The notes under the pieces: model-generated
The model's input: only the letters and a program-made list of their open reading frames with translations
The model's database searches: none
What the model was told of the DNA's origin: nothing
Program-made: the position numbers and the translations under genes
Shown: piece by piece, positions 27,680 through 34,492 of the stretch
Numbering within the stretch: the first letter of the stretch is position 1
Layout of the letters: each line of letters opens with the position of its first letter
Assembly: GCA_902490005.1 (NCBI GenBank)
Contig: CABUCM010000008.1
Location: 1-64,000, forward strand
Reading direction: 5' to 3'
Origin: an uncultured Ruminiclostridium sp.
GTDB taxonomy: Bacteria; Bacillota; Clostridia; Oscillospirales; Acutalibacteraceae
DNA length: 64,000 nucleotides

Positions 27680-29214
27680 GGCCGGGCCCATAGCTTTTCC
27701 TGGTCCTGGGTATCCCGGTAGACCACCAGGGGATCTAAGGTTTCCGTGTGCTTGGCCACGCCCAGGACCTCGTATTCATGGCCCTTGAAATGGCGGTAAA
27801 GGCCCGGCTCCACCCTCTGGATTTCCATTGGAGGCGCCTTAAAACCCATGGTTTCCGGCGGGGCGCTTTCCGAATCATCCCGCTCCATCAGGATCCGGGC
27901 GCTGTAAGCTTCCACCGGCAGGTTCACCGAACCGTTTTCAGAAGAAAACGCCTGATGGTTCAGCACATCCACCAGCACCTTGCCGGGGGTGGCGCCGAAG
28001 CTTAGGGAGGCGGGCTCCCCAGAAAGGTTCAGGGCCGTGAACAAGACCTGGCCGCCCGCCTCCCGGCGGTACACCAGCTGCTCGTTTTTGACCACGATCT
28101 GGCGGTAATCGCCTGTCTGCAGGGGAAGGCACGTTTCCTTCAGCCTGCTTAAGCGATCGATATGCCGGCATAGCTCCTGGTTGGCCTCAGGCGGATTGTG
28201 CAAATCCAGGCAAGGGCGCAGGTTCCAGTCGGAGCCGTTCTCCTTGACGCCGGGCAGGCCCCATTCGCTGCCGTAATAAATAGAGGGCGCGCCGGGCATG
28301 GTAAACAGCAGGGTGTAGACGTTTTTCAGGTGCTCCGGGTTCTTCAGTACGCTGGCCAGCCGGTTTACGTCGTGGTTATCCACAAAATTGTAGGTATAAA
28401 TGTTTTTGTAAATCCCGCCGTCCCCGAACTGCCGATTCAGGGAATAGGCGATTTCAAAATAGTTTTTGTCGTTATGGGAGGAATATATCCCCTTGTAGCA
28501 CTCATAGTTTGTGACGGAGTCCAGCATTTCCGGGTTGGCCCAGCGGTTGTAATCCCCGTGGATAATTTCCCCCATCAGCCAGAAATCCGGCCTCTTTTCC
28601 TTGCAGAAGCTTCTCAGCCGTCGGAAAAAGTCCGGGTCCACGCAGTCCGCCGCGTCCAGCCGTAGGCCGTCGATGCCGAAGTCCTGGATCCAGGAGCCTA
28701 CCGCCCCAAGCAGGTGGTCCACCACCTCCGGGTTTTTCAGGTTCAGCTTCACCAGATTGAAATGGCCCTCCCAGGCGTCGTAACAGAAGGGGTCCCCCAT
28801 GGGGCTGCCGCCGCCGAAGTGAAGGTTGTGAAACCAGCCGCAATAGCGGGAAGCCTGCCCGTTTTGCCGCACATCCTGAAAGGCCCAAAATTCCCGGCCA
28901 ACATGGTTGAAAACCCCATCCAGCACCACTCGGATGCCGTTTTCATGCAGTTTATCGCAAACGGCGCGGAAGGCGCGGTTGTCTCCCAGCCGTTTGTCGA
29001 TTTGGTAGTAATCCTTGGTGTCGTAGCCGTGCTCGCTGGACTCGAACACCGGCCCTAAATATACCGCGTTGACCCCCAGCTCCTTGAGATGGGGAATCCA
29101 GTCCGCCAGCTTTTCGATCCGGTTGGCGCTTTCGCCGCCGGCGTTGCCGTGGGGCGCCCCGCAGAAGCCCAGGGGGTAAATATGATAAAATACAGCTTTT
29201 GTAATCCAATCCAT
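27613..29214 (-). CDS. Alpha-amylase family enzyme fused to DUF1653
   Basis: A cytoplasmic 533-residue glycoside hydrolase family 13 enzyme, probably cleaving malto-oligosaccharides. Catalytic motifs are 'GVFNHVG', 'GLRLDAADCV' (nucleophile Asp), 'LMGEIIHGDY' (acid Glu) and 'FVDNHDVNR'. There is no signal peptide. Residues ~465-525 are a DUF1653 domain ('GLYRHFKGHEYEVLGVAKHT', 'DPLVVYRDT', 'LWARPLSMFTETV'), which usually occurs as a stand-alone ~70-residue protein; here it replaces the normal C-terminal end. The start at MDWITKAVFYH is chosen for AAAGGAG upstream. The 3' end is repeated twice more downstream. Confidence 0.88.
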   Translation of the reverse strand: MDWITKAVFYHIYPLGFCGAPHGNAGGESANRIEKLADWIPHLKELGVNAVYLGPVFESSEHGYDTKDYYQIDKRLGDNRAFRAVCDKLHENGIRVVLDGVFNHVGREFWAFQDVRQNGQASRYCGWFHNLHFGGGSPMGDPFCYDAWEGHFNLVKLNLKNPEVVDHLLGAVGSWIQDFGIDGLRLDAADCVDPDFFRRLRSFCKEKRPDFWLMGEIIHGDYNRWANPEMLDSVTNYECYKGIYSSHNDKNYFEIAYSLNRQFGDGGIYKNIYTYNFVDNHDVNRLASVLKNPEHLKNVYTLLFTMPGAPSIYYGSEWGLPGVKENGSDWNLRPCLDLHNPPEANQELCRHIDRLSRLKETCLPLQTGDYRQIVVKNEQLVYRREAGGQVLFTALNLSGEPASLSFGATPGKVLVDVLNHQAFSSENGSVNLPVEAYSARILMERDDSESAPPETMGFKAPPMEIQRVEPGLYRHFKGHEYEVLGVAKHTETLDPLVVYRDTQDQEKLWARPLSMFTETVTAGGISQPRFQKL

Positions 29215-29354
29215 ATCAGGGTTGACTCCTTTCTGTCGGCGGGGCCATTCCGCCCGCGCTGCCTGGAACATCTTTATTATAACATAAGTAAGGGAAAACA
29301 AACAGAAAAGATTTCGTTTCTTTATGAAAAAACAACGAATTTTTTCATAAGAAA

Positions 29355-29383
29355 TAGACAAAATTGAATAACTGTAGTATAAT
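29355..29383 (+). promoter_or_regulatory. Promoter of the kinase-like gene
   Basis: TAGACA (29355-29360), a 17-base spacer and a perfect TATAAT (29378-29383), in AT-rich DNA 65 bases upstream of the start at 29448. Confidence 0.65.
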
Positions 29384-29447
29384 AAATTAATATAATATCT
29401 ATATATACAAAATATGCAAATACTGGAATAGATAAGGAGAACCCGTT

Positions 29448-30077
29448 ATGAAACAGAATCTAGTCATTGCCATTGCCCGTGAGTTTGGCTCTGGCGGAAG
29501 AAACATCGGCCAGCTGGTGGCGCAAAAATTAAATGTCCCTTTTTATGATAAGGGAATCATCACCCAAGCCGCCAAGGAAAGCGGTATTGACGAGCGCATT
29601 TTTGAAAATGTGGAGGACATCGCCAACAACAGCTTGATTTATTCTCTTTCCATGGGAATTTATAACCCTGGAAGGTTTGCCCACCTGCCGAATTATTCCA
29701 TTAACGACGAGGTCTACCGGGTGCAGACGGAGATCATCCGTAAGGTGGCGGATGAGGGCGATTGCGTCGTTGTGGGCCGGTGCGCCGATTACCTGCTGAA
29801 TGAAAACCCAAGGTGTGTCCGTGTGTTCGTCCACGCGGATATCGACATCAGGCTGAAGCGGGCAATTGACGTTTACGGCCTGCCCAAGGATACCGGGGAA
29901 AATTTCATCCGGAAGAAGGATCGGCGCAGGGCCAGCTATTACCAGTATTACACCGACAATAAGTGGGGAGACTATGAGAACTATCACTTGATCCTGGACA
30001 GCGGGGCCATTGGTATCGAAAACGCGGCGGAGGTAGTTCTCGCCTATGTGAGGGGTATGCCCAAAGGGGAAGAATAA
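29448..30077 (+). CDS. Cytidylate kinase-like protein
   Basis: A 209-residue P-loop nucleotide kinase of the cytidylate-kinase-like family, which is distinct from the true Cmk of DNA and RNA precursor synthesis. 'IAREFGSGGRNIGQLVAQKL' is the P-loop with the family's SGGR form, 'PFYDKGIITQAAKESG' follows, then 'VVVGRCADYLL' and the basic lid 'KKDRRRASYYQYYTDNKWGD'. Substrate is not known for most members. AAGGAG precedes the ATG. It has its own promoter at 29355 and a hairpin region after it. Confidence 0.88.
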   Translation: MKQNLVIAIAREFGSGGRNIGQLVAQKLNVPFYDKGIITQAAKESGIDERIFENVEDIANNSLIYSLSMGIYNPGRFAHLPNYSINDEVYRVQTEIIRKVADEGDCVVVGRCADYLLNENPRCVRVFVHADIDIRLKRAIDVYGLPKDTGENFIRKKDRRRASYYQYYTDNKWGDYENYHLILDSGAIGIENAAEVVLAYVRGMPKGEE

Positions 30078-30119
30078 ACGCTGACCCTTTTCCGGCGGAT
30101 AAGGCCGGCAAAAATAAAT

Positions 30120-30236
30120 AAGTGCCGCTGTACGCGAGGAGCGCCGAAAATCATGCCGGCGCTAGCTTTTCCAGGCCGGTCCGCCTTCTGATCCAAGGGG
30201 CCGGGGGAGAGGCTTCCTCTTTACAGCGGCTTTATT
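30120..30236 (+). other. Structured intergenic element with T run
   Basis: GCCGCTGTA (30124-30132) pairs with TACAGCGGC (30222-30230) to close an ~90-base region containing an inner hairpin (GCGCCG/CGGCGC, 30141-30162) and more GC-rich arms, followed by TTTATTTTTT. It could be a long-loop terminator for the upstream gene or a small structured RNA. It matches no riboswitch consensus I know. The -35 box of the next gene lies in its 3' arm. Confidence 0.5.
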
Positions 30237-30248
30237 TTTTACTATAAT
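30220..30248 (+). promoter_or_regulatory. Promoter of the NUDIX-aroF operon
   Basis: TTTACA (30220-30225), a 17-base spacer and a perfect TATAAT (30243-30248), 40 bases upstream of the start at 30289. It overlaps the 3' end of the preceding hairpin element. Confidence 0.75.
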
Positions 30249-30288
30249 ACCCATTAGGAATTGCATTACTATGGAAAGGAGGCTCGAT

Positions 30289-31110
30289 ATGCTGGGGAAG
30301 AAAGTAACCGTAACCGTGCCGCGGCCGGAGGCCGAACCCGCCGGAGAGGGACGGAAGGTTTTATATAAAGGCAGCGCCAGCCCTGGAGAGGACAGCCAGA
30401 AAAGGCCCGTCTATTTGATTTCCTACGACGACCCAAAGCCGCAGCAGCCCGCTACCGTCATCGCGGTGGTATCCCTCAAGGGGAAGGAACAGTTTGTGGC
30501 GGCGCCGGAGAACACGGTTTATTACGCGCCGGAAATCCGCTCTGTTATTGAAAAAGAGGAAGGGCAGGCGCCGGAAAAGGTTTCCTGTTTGTATGAGAAA
30601 TCCTGCGGCGCGGTGGTTTACCGGGTGGAGGGCAGAACCGTCCGGTTTTTAGTGGTAAAAAACAAAAACGGCAGGCATTGGGGATTTCCCAAGGGCCATA
30701 TGGAGTACGGGGAAAGCGAGCGGCAGACCGCCCTGCGGGAGGTGCTGGAGGAAACCGGCTTAAAGGTGGAGATCCTGCCGGGGTTTCGGGAGACCTGCGA
30801 ATACTGCCCCTATGGCACCATTCAAAAGCAGGTGGTGTTTTTCGCCGCCAAGAGCGGCACCGCGGAAGTGGTGATCCAAAAATCTGAGATCGACCGGTTT
30901 AAATGGGCCCGCTACGACGACGCCTGCGAGCTGTTTAAATACGACAACGATATCCGGGTTCTGCAAAAAGCGAAAAAGTGGATCTACCAACACGAGAGGA
31001 TCCGGCCCAGGACCAGCCGGACATGGAACTCCTATGAATCAGCCCAGCGCCGGCGCCGCAGAAAAGCGGCGGCGGACAAGGGCAAACGGAAAGAAGGGGC
31101 GCACCTATGA
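30289..31110 (+). CDS. NUDIX hydrolase with pyrophosphatase-like N-domain
   Basis: A 273-residue protein. The NUDIX box is complete: 'GHMEYGESERQTALREVLEE' then TGL (~residues 141-163), so hydrolysis of a nucleoside-diphosphate-X or dinucleoside polyphosphate is expected. The first ~90 residues ('MLGKKVTVTVPRP', 'ATVIAVVSLKGKEQFVAAPE') resemble a small Clostridia 'inorganic pyrophosphatase' family rather than a usual NUDIX start. The C-terminal tail is very basic (RRRRRKAAADKGKRK). AAAGGAGG lies seven bases before the ATG. It overlaps aroF by four bases (ATGA), implying coupled translation. Confidence 0.85.
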   Translation: MLGKKVTVTVPRPEAEPAGEGRKVLYKGSASPGEDSQKRPVYLISYDDPKPQQPATVIAVVSLKGKEQFVAAPENTVYYAPEIRSVIEKEEGQAPEKVSCLYEKSCGAVVYRVEGRTVRFLVVKNKNGRHWGFPKGHMEYGESERQTALREVLEETGLKVEILPGFRETCEYCPYGTIQKQVVFFAAKSGTAEVVIQKSEIDRFKWARYDDACELFKYDNDIRVLQKAKKWIYQHERIRPRTSRTWNSYESAQRRRRRKAAADKGKRKEGAHL

Positions 31111-32120
31111 TTATTGTAATGAAACACGGCGCCGGCCAGAAAGAGATCGAAGCCGTTGAAAAGGTACTGCGGGACCACCGTCTTGGAGTCCATATCTCCA
31201 ACGGCTCCGCCGCCACCATTATCGGCGTTATCGGGGATAAATCCGTTTTGGCAGGGGCCAATCTGGAAATGATGGACGGCGTGGACAAATGCGTGCCCAT
31301 TATGCACAGCTATAAGCTGGCCAGCCGGGATATTTGCCCCGAGGGGCGGACCGTTACGGTGGGAGGCGTGGTGATCGGCGGGAAGAAGCTGGCTATGATG
31401 GCCGGCCCCTGCGCGGTGGAAAGCGAAGAGCAGATTATGGAAGCCGCCGTGGGCGTGAAGAAAGCCGGGGCCCAATTTCTGCGGGGCGGCGCTTACAAGC
31501 CCAGGACAAGCCCCTACGCCTTCCAGGGCATGGAGGACGAGGGCTTTAAAATGCTGCGGAAGGCCGCCGACGCCACCGGCCTGAAGGTGGTCAGCGAGGT
31601 CATCGCGGAGGACCAGATGGATACCGCATCTAAATACTGCGACATGTTTCAAATCGGCGCCCGGAATATGCAGAATTTCCGCCTGCTGAAAGCGGTGGGA
31701 AGAAGCGGGGTGCCGGTGCTTTTGAAGCGGGGCATCGCCTCCACCATCGAGGAGTGGCTTGACGCCGCCGAGTACATTATGAGCGAGGGGAACTACAACG
31801 TGGTCCTTTGCGAGCGGGGCATCCGCACCTTTGAAACCGCCACTCGGAACACGCTGGACATCTCCGCGGTGCCGGTGATTAAGGAAAGAAGCAGCCTGCC
31901 GATTATCATCGACCCATCCCACGCGGCGGGGAAAAGCGCCTACATCCAGCCCCTGTCTTTAGCGGCGGCGGCCTGCGGCGCCGACGGCTTGATTATCGAG
32001 GTCCACCCCTGCCCGAAATGCGCCATGTCTGACGCCAAGCAGCAGCTGACCCCGGCCCAGTATGCGGACTTGTTTGAAGAGGTTCGCAAGGTGGCCCAGG
32101 CTGTGGGCAGAGAGGCCTGA
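31107..32120 (+). CDS. aroF: DAHP synthase, type I-beta
   Basis: Condenses phosphoenolpyruvate and erythrose-4-phosphate to 3-deoxy-D-arabino-heptulosonate 7-phosphate, the first shikimate step. The 337-residue protein has an N-terminal ~70-residue ferredoxin-like regulatory domain ('MIIVMKHGAGQKEIEAVEKV'), then the barrel with 'AGPCAVES', 'LRGGAYKPRTSPYAFQG', 'IGARNMQNFRLL', 'LLKRG', 'IIDPSHAAGK' and 'EVHPCPKCAMSDAKQQL'. This is the Thermotoga/Bacillus-like class. It is coupled to the NUDIX gene by a 4-base overlap and ends at a terminator. No other aromatic-pathway gene is adjacent. Confidence 0.95.
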   Translation: MIIVMKHGAGQKEIEAVEKVLRDHRLGVHISNGSAATIIGVIGDKSVLAGANLEMMDGVDKCVPIMHSYKLASRDICPEGRTVTVGGVVIGGKKLAMMAGPCAVESEEQIMEAAVGVKKAGAQFLRGGAYKPRTSPYAFQGMEDEGFKMLRKAADATGLKVVSEVIAEDQMDTASKYCDMFQIGARNMQNFRLLKAVGRSGVPVLLKRGIASTIEEWLDAAEYIMSEGNYNVVLCERGIRTFETATRNTLDISAVPVIKERSSLPIIIDPSHAAGKSAYIQPLSLAAAACGADGLIIEVHPCPKCAMSDAKQQLTPAQYADLFEEVRKVAQAVGREA

Positions 32121-32156
32121 TTACGGCCGCTATTTTCCAAATCAATAGACACCAAA

Positions 32157-32201
32157 GGGAACGCCGCCGCCGGGCTGTGACTGCGGCGGCGTCCCTTTTT
32201 T
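32157..32201 (+). terminator. Terminator of the NUDIX-aroF operon
   Basis: ACGCCGCCGC and GCGGCGGCGT form the main stem, extended by GGG/CCC with a single-base bulge, followed by six T. Confidence 0.85.
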
Positions 32202-32314
32202 ATGTTAAGCCCCCTGCCGGAAGGATCGCTGTCTGGGGCAAAAACCGGTTTTTTCCTTTCAGGGCGCCGGTCAGAAGCACACGGCATGTCACGAAAAAAG
32301 AAACGGAGGGCGCG

Positions 32315-32641
32315 ATGATGGCTTCCAATTTAGAATTTGTCCAGTTTGTCTGCGATCAGATGGGCGGAGAGGTCTCTTACCGGAAGATGTTTGGGGAATA
32401 TGGGCTTTATTTCCAGGGAAAATATTTTGCCTGCGTCTGCGACAACCAGCTTTTTGTTAAGGTAACCCAGGCGGGGAAGGACCTGTTGGGGACGGTTCAG
32501 TTGGCGCCGCCGTACCCCGGCGCCTCCTTGTGCCTGCTGGTTACCCAGCTGGAGGACCGGGAACTGCTCTTTCGGCTGACGGAGGCCACCTGCCGGGAGC
32601 TGCCGGAGCCCAAGGCGAGAAAGAAAAAGCCCAGGGCGTAA
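32315..32641 (+). CDS. TfoX/Sxy N-terminal domain protein
   Basis: A 108-residue protein matching the TfoX N-terminal domain: 'YRKMFGEYGLYFQGKYFACV', 'DNQLFVKVTQAG', 'LAPPYPGAS', with a basic C-terminal tail. In gamma-proteobacteria TfoX governs competence; the many short stand-alone versions in Firmicutes have no settled role. GGAGGG precedes tandem ATG codons and the first is used. It stands alone between two terminators. Confidence 0.82.
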   Translation: MMASNLEFVQFVCDQMGGEVSYRKMFGEYGLYFQGKYFACVCDNQLFVKVTQAGKDLLGTVQLAPPYPGASLCLLVTQLEDRELLFRLTEATCRELPEPKARKKKPRA

Positions 32642-32659
32642 AATGAAGTGTGGAAATAC

Positions 32660-32692
32660 AAAAAAGGCACGGTGGGAGTTCCCGCCGTGCCT
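32660..32692 (-). terminator. Terminator between tfoX-like and XRE genes
   Basis: GGCACGGTGGGA and CCCGCCGTGCC pair (one G-U). On the minus strand six T follow, so it ends the XRE gene at 32704; on plus it is followed by AT-rich DNA. Confidence 0.75.
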
Positions 32693-32703
32693 TAAAATTT
32701 TTC

Positions 32704-32925
32704 TTATTTTTGTTCATACGGAATGGGGCGATTGGTGATGCCTAAAATGTAATCCGCTGACGTATGATAGTACTTCGCCAGTAAAACCACAAGTCTGGTT
32801 GGAATTTCCCGTTTACCGGTTTCGTAGTTGCTGTAAACCCTTTGGTCAATCCCCAAAATTTCGGCAAGCTCCTTTTGGGTCAGATCCTGGTCTTCCCGTA
32901 AATCTTTCAAACGTGGATAGTACAT
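32704..32925 (-). CDS. XRE regulator of twin module, copy 1
   Basis: A 73-residue HTH protein: 'LREDQDLTQKELAEILGIDQ' and 'YSNYETGKREIP' form the HTH, then 'LVVLLAKYYHTSADYILGIT'. It is a clear relative of the protein at 63667 ('LREDKDLSQRVLAEYLQIHQ', 'YSDYERGNLKIP', 'DYLLGLT'), and both are divergent from a small protein with the 'YHFGxGTWIRN' motif. GAGGTG precedes the ATG. It probably binds the long palindrome at 32970-32999 to control itself and its divergent partner (inference). Confidence 0.88.
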   Translation of the reverse strand: MYYPRLKDLREDQDLTQKELAEILGIDQRVYSNYETGKREIPTRLVVLLAKYYHTSADYILGITNRPIPYEQK

Positions 32926-32969
32926 AGGCTCACCTCAAATTTAGTATACGTGCCGTTCAAAAATAGTGC

Positions 32970-32999
32970 TCATTTTACTATCGATTAATAGTAAAATGA
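32970..32999. promoter_or_regulatory. Palindromic operator of twin module copy 1
   Basis: A perfect inverted repeat with 12-base arms, TCATTTTACTAT and ATAGTAAAATGA, separated by six bases, lies midway between the two divergent genes. Extra ACTAT/ATAGT half-sites flank it on both sides. Confidence 0.7.
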
Positions 33000-33017
33000 T
33001 AGTGTGAGATGTTGGCG

Positions 33018-33287
33018 ATGCAATGATTCAGGGAAATCGAAAAAAGCTTTCCCCAAATGGAAAAGTTTTTTACAGCCGCTGCTAAAAAAGAATTTACAGC
33101 CTGCAAGCTAGAGGATTTATGTGATTATCATTTCGGCTTTGGCACATGGATTCGCAATCATCTGCTGCGGAATGGCTCCGCTTTATTAGAATATTTTACG
33201 CAGGTTGGGATCAATGACCGGGATGAGATGTCCGCGATAATGATATTTTTATTTTACCTGCCGCAAGCTTCCGATGGCGCGGCATAG
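33018..33287 (+). pseudogene. YHFGxGTWIRN small protein, nonsense codon 3
   Basis: From the ATG at 33018 the frame reads M-Q-stop-F-R-E-I-E-K-S-F and stays open to 33287. It aligns without gaps over its whole length with the intact 88-residue protein at 63250 (M-K-L-C-K-E-M-K-K-S-F...), including 'YHFGFGTWIRNHLL'. The TGA at 33024-33026 stands where the paralogue has TTA (Leu), so one base change explains it. Translation could restart at the ATG at 33057, giving 76 residues, though no good ribosome-binding site precedes it. The family resembles DUF6794; function unknown. Confidence 0.7.
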
Positions 33288-33305
33288 CCTTCCCTCATCT
33301 CAGCG

Positions 33306-33343
33306 TTGAAAACCTATATACATTGTGGTATAATAGGTTTATA
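33306..33343 (+). promoter_or_regulatory. Promoter and operator of the Rrf2 gene
   Basis: TTGAAA (33306-33311), a 17-base spacer and TATAAT (33329-33334). Over the -10 lies ACCTATA-N14-ATAGGTTTATA (33312-33343). The same sequence with the same 14-base gap occurs at 35841-35872 before metY. It is most likely the binding site of the Rrf2 protein itself. Confidence 0.75.
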
Positions 33344-33359
33344 AAAGGAGGCGGGGGAA

Positions 33360-33797
33360 ATGATGGTTTCCACAAAAGGGCGCTACGCCCTGCGGGTGAT
33401 GGTGGAGCTTGCCGGACACAATCTGGAAGAATTTGTGCCCTTGAAAGAAATCGCGGAACACCAGGAGATCTCTGAAAAATATTTAGAGGCCATTATGAAA
33501 AGCCTGGTAAAAGAGGGCCTGGTTTCCGGCCTGCGGGGAAAGGGCGGCGGATACCGTCTGTCAAAGCACCCGGCCCGCTATACGGTGGGGAGCATCTTAA
33601 AGGTGACGGAAGGCTCTTTGGCGCCTGTGGCGTGCCTGGAGGAAAACGCCAAGCCCTGTCCCAGGGCGGGAAAATGCGCCACCTATCCCATGTGGAAAAA
33701 ATTGAACCGCCTCATCGACGATTTTTTTGAGGGCGTCACCCTGGAGGACCTGGCCAGCGAATCTCAGGAGCTGAGCGGGGATACGTATGTCATATAA
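33360..33797 (+). CDS. Rrf2-family regulator (CymR/IscR-like)
   Basis: A 145-residue winged-helix repressor. The N-terminus 'MVSTKGRYALRVMVELAGHN' and 'ISEKYLEAIMKSLVKEGLVS' form the HTH, and 'GKGGGYRLSKHP' the wing. Three Cys (CLEENAKPCPRAGKC, ~residues 92-106) match the Fe-S cluster positions of IscR-like members with slightly different spacing. The operator shared with metY-cysK points to control of cysteine synthesis, as with CymR, although Bacillus CymR lacks the cysteines. AAAGGAGG precedes tandem ATG codons and either may be used. Confidence 0.88.
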   Translation: MMVSTKGRYALRVMVELAGHNLEEFVPLKEIAEHQEISEKYLEAIMKSLVKEGLVSGLRGKGGGYRLSKHPARYTVGSILKVTEGSLAPVACLEENAKPCPRAGKCATYPMWKKLNRLIDDFFEGVTLEDLASESQELSGDTYVI

Positions 33798-33830
33798 TTC
33801 AATATGGCCGAAAACGCCCGCGCCAAGGCG

Positions 33831-33863
33831 GAAAGAGCGCCCAGTTTGACTGGGCGCTCTTTC
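33831..33863 (+). terminator. Terminator of the Rrf2 gene
   Basis: GAAAGAGCGCCCAG and CTGGGCGCTCTTTC form a perfect 14-bp stem around TTTGA. The trailing T run is short. Confidence 0.75.
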
Positions 33864-34105
33864 ATTGTTGCAAACAGAAACCCCCGGGCCTGGATAGGCA
33901 AGCGAAGACCTGGGAAAAGCTTGATTCTAAAACGGGATTGAGGAAGTCCAATTTGGAATGTCTCAATCCCCGGGAAAGCCTTGACTTCCGTTTTCCCTTA
34001 AGGCTAAAATTTGAGTAACGCCAAAGCTGGAAAGGGCTTTTCCAGCCATACCTAAAATGCAAGCGGGCCGGTTTCGGGAAACCGGCGGGAAGAGGGGAAA
34101 ACCGG
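33864..34105 (+). other. Hairpin-rich leader before the UxaA genes
   Basis: No gene is seen. The stretch contains GGGATTGAG...CTCAATCCC (33934-33970), GCTGGAAA...TTTTCCAGC near 34030 and a GCCGGTTTC/GAAACCGGC hairpin (34067-34086) just before the start codon at 34106. It may be a structured 5' leader; it fits no riboswitch class I can name. Confidence 0.4.
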
Positions 34106-34492
34106 ATGAAATTTGAACAACAGTCCTGTTATCAGGTCAGCCTCCAGGACAATGTTGCCACCGCCCTGGGGGATATTCCCGTGGGGGATGTGGCCATTAC
34201 GGGAGACACCGGCGCTGAAGGGAAAACAGTAAAGGCTCTTGAGGCCATTCCCTACGGCCACAAGATTGCCCTGAGGGATATTGCCTCCGGCGAAACCATC
34301 GTCAAATACGGCGTGAAAATCGCCGTCGCCGCCAAGGCGATTCCCCAGGGGGCCTGGGTGCATCTGCATAACGCGAAAAGCGAGTACGACCTGACTTCGG
34401 CAAAAATGGACCTGGAAACCATGATCCTGGAGGATATGGAATACGCCGTATACGACTATGAAGGGCCGGGAGGTGGGCGGAATGAAGGATAA
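34106..34492 (+). CDS. UxaA-family lyase, small (SAF) subunit
   Basis: A 128-residue protein matching the N-terminal SAF domain of altronate dehydratases: 'DNVATALGDIPVGDVAITGD', 'AIPYGHKIALRDIASGETIV', 'KYGVKIAVAAKAIPQGAWVH', 'LHN'. In E. coli this is fused to the catalytic part; here it is a separate gene overlapping the large subunit by 11 bases. The substrate is not fixed by sequence: altronate/galactarate-type hydroxyacid dehydration is usual for the family, while the related SuyA subunit serves sulfolactate sulfo-lyase, which the sulfur-gene neighbours make worth testing. Confidence 0.85.
   Translation: MKFEQQSCYQVSLQDNVATALGDIPVGDVAITGDTGAEGKTVKALEAIPYGHKIALRDIASGETIVKYGVKIAVAAKAIPQGAWVHLHNAKSEYDLTSAKMDLETMILEDMEYAVYDYEGPGGGRNEG

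Noticed and set aside
27301..27680. CRISPR array
   Set aside because: The repeats are 101-102 bases with no spacers and contain the amylase 3' coding end, so they are tandem duplications.
30120..30236. Possible riboswitch or T-box before the NUDIX gene
   Set aside because: None of the T-box, SAM, lysine, glycine, FMN, cobalamin or c-di-GMP core sequences I know is present, and the next gene's promoter lies downstream of the fold.
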